From Bacteroidaceae bacterium (GTDB lineage Bacteria; Bacteroidota; Bacteroidia; Bacteroidales; Bacteroidaceae), in assembly GCA_017383665.1 (NCBI GenBank), contig JAFNWA010000093.1, positions 1-7,668 of the forward strand: a DNA stretch of 7,668 nucleotides, written 5' to 3'. Every line of letters begins with the position of its first letter. The first letter of the stretch is position 1. The position numbers and the translations under genes were made by a program. Positions 7,312 to 7,668 of this stretch are shown in pieces. Under the pieces are notes generated by a model. The model was not told the origin of the DNA. It saw nothing but the letters and a program-made list of their open reading frames with translations, and searched no databases.

Positions 7312-7668
7312 TAAAGTTCCACAGGGTTCTTCCTTATTCTCCATTCAGCCGGATAAAGGTTATTAGCCCTATTTCCAATATTCTTCGCAAAACCAATAGG
7401 GGTTCCATTGTATGTAAGCAACAGATAGCCCACCGGTTGCCGCTCAAATACCAAAGCCTCACGGTGCAAATATGCAAGTGCCTGTTCGCGTTCAAGCTCT
7501 ACAGTACAGAAAGCCTTCGTATCAATGAACCTACTCATTGCAAGTTGGTGCAAAGGCAGCAACTTATTATTCTTCACATCTGCAAGTGGCAAACCGAAGT
7601 GTAAAACCTTCAGTTTATGTTGCAAAGCAAGCATTGCCGAAGTATGTTCACGCGGAGTCGCTATCAAC
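7311..7668 (-). CDS. RsmF/RsmB-like rRNA cytosine-C5 methyltransferase (partial, C-terminal end)
   Basis: Only the last 118 to 119 codons are in the window; the gene enters from the right edge. The visible part is non-catalytic. It resembles the C-terminal PUA-like RNA-binding domain of RsmF-type 16S rRNA m5C methyltransferases in Bacteroidetes: VLHFGLPLADVK (visible residues 21-32), an ELEREQALAYL helix (57-67), GYLLLTYNGTPIGFAKNIG (80-98) and the closing NRANNLYPAEWRIR (99-112). The SAM-binding fold and catalytic cysteines would lie upstream, outside the window, so catalysis cannot be judged. The leftmost TTG in frame is an ordinary Leu codon, not a start. The gene ends with TAG, 23 bases before the small DsbD-alpha gene. 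The RsmF-like assignment rests on this C-terminal pattern alone, and which rRNA position is modified cannot be told. Confidence 0.85.
   Translation of the reverse strand, partial: LIATPREHTSAMLALQHKLKVLHFGLPLADVKNNKLLPLHQLAMSRFIDTKAFCTVELEREQALAYLHREALVFERQPVGYLLLTYNGTPIGFAKNIGNRANNLYPAEWRIRKNPVEL

Noticed and set aside
7288..7344. A 19-residue N-terminal extension of the small DsbD-alpha protein from an in-frame ATG at 7344.
   Set aside because: It would bury the signal peptide, overlap the upstream coding region, and break the leader/start correspondence with dsbD.
7665..7667. TTG near the right edge as the start of a short 118-residue protein.
   Set aside because: The translation is the C-terminal domain of a larger methyltransferase and the frame is open to the window edge, so this TTG is an internal Leu codon.

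Overview
The window is a stretch of Bacteroidales-type chromosome (Bacteroides, Prevotella or a relative). The evidence is the close family resemblance of a bacterial GH3-family protein, an Ig-like lipoprotein whose mature start has a Bacteroidetes-type CA-x-x-G-x-P-x-GGP pattern, a DsbD of the Bacteroidetes form, and A/T-rich leaders in place of clear Shine-Dalgarno sequences. No mobile element, RNA gene, CRISPR array or phage gene was seen. The genus cannot be fixed from this sequence alone.

All six genes lie on the minus strand, so they read from the right end of the window to the left. They are packed with gaps of 54 bases or fewer. In transcription order they are: the C-terminal part of an RsmF/RsmB-like rRNA cytosine-C5 methyltransferase (7311 to the window edge); a small secreted stand-alone DsbD alpha-like domain (6817-7287); full-length DsbD (4837-6762); a GH3 acyl-acid-amido-synthetase-family enzyme (3291-4799); a large Ig-like lipoprotein that overlaps the GH3 stop codon by one base (1369-3291); and cysteinyl-tRNA synthetase, cut off at its C-terminus by the window edge (1-1347). 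No terminator-like hairpin and no Bacteroidetes-type promoter (TAnnTTTG) was seen by eye near the internal gene starts, so a single transcription unit is the simplest reading.

Two things stand out. First, the small DsbD-alpha protein and the N-terminal domain of DsbD are clear tandem duplicates. The match covers signal peptide, domain and redox cysteines, and extends into the roughly 24 bases before each start codon. The pair suggests a DsbD hub with two alternative electron-output domains. Second, the GH3-family enzyme (adenylating, substrate unknown in bacteria) is translationally joined to a lipoprotein with two Ig-like/calcium-loop-like halves, which suggests a functional link that has no established explanation. 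The rest is housekeeping: rRNA methylation and tRNA charging. Apart from the edge-truncated genes the window is almost entirely coding, and no gene-free stretch exceeds 60 bases.
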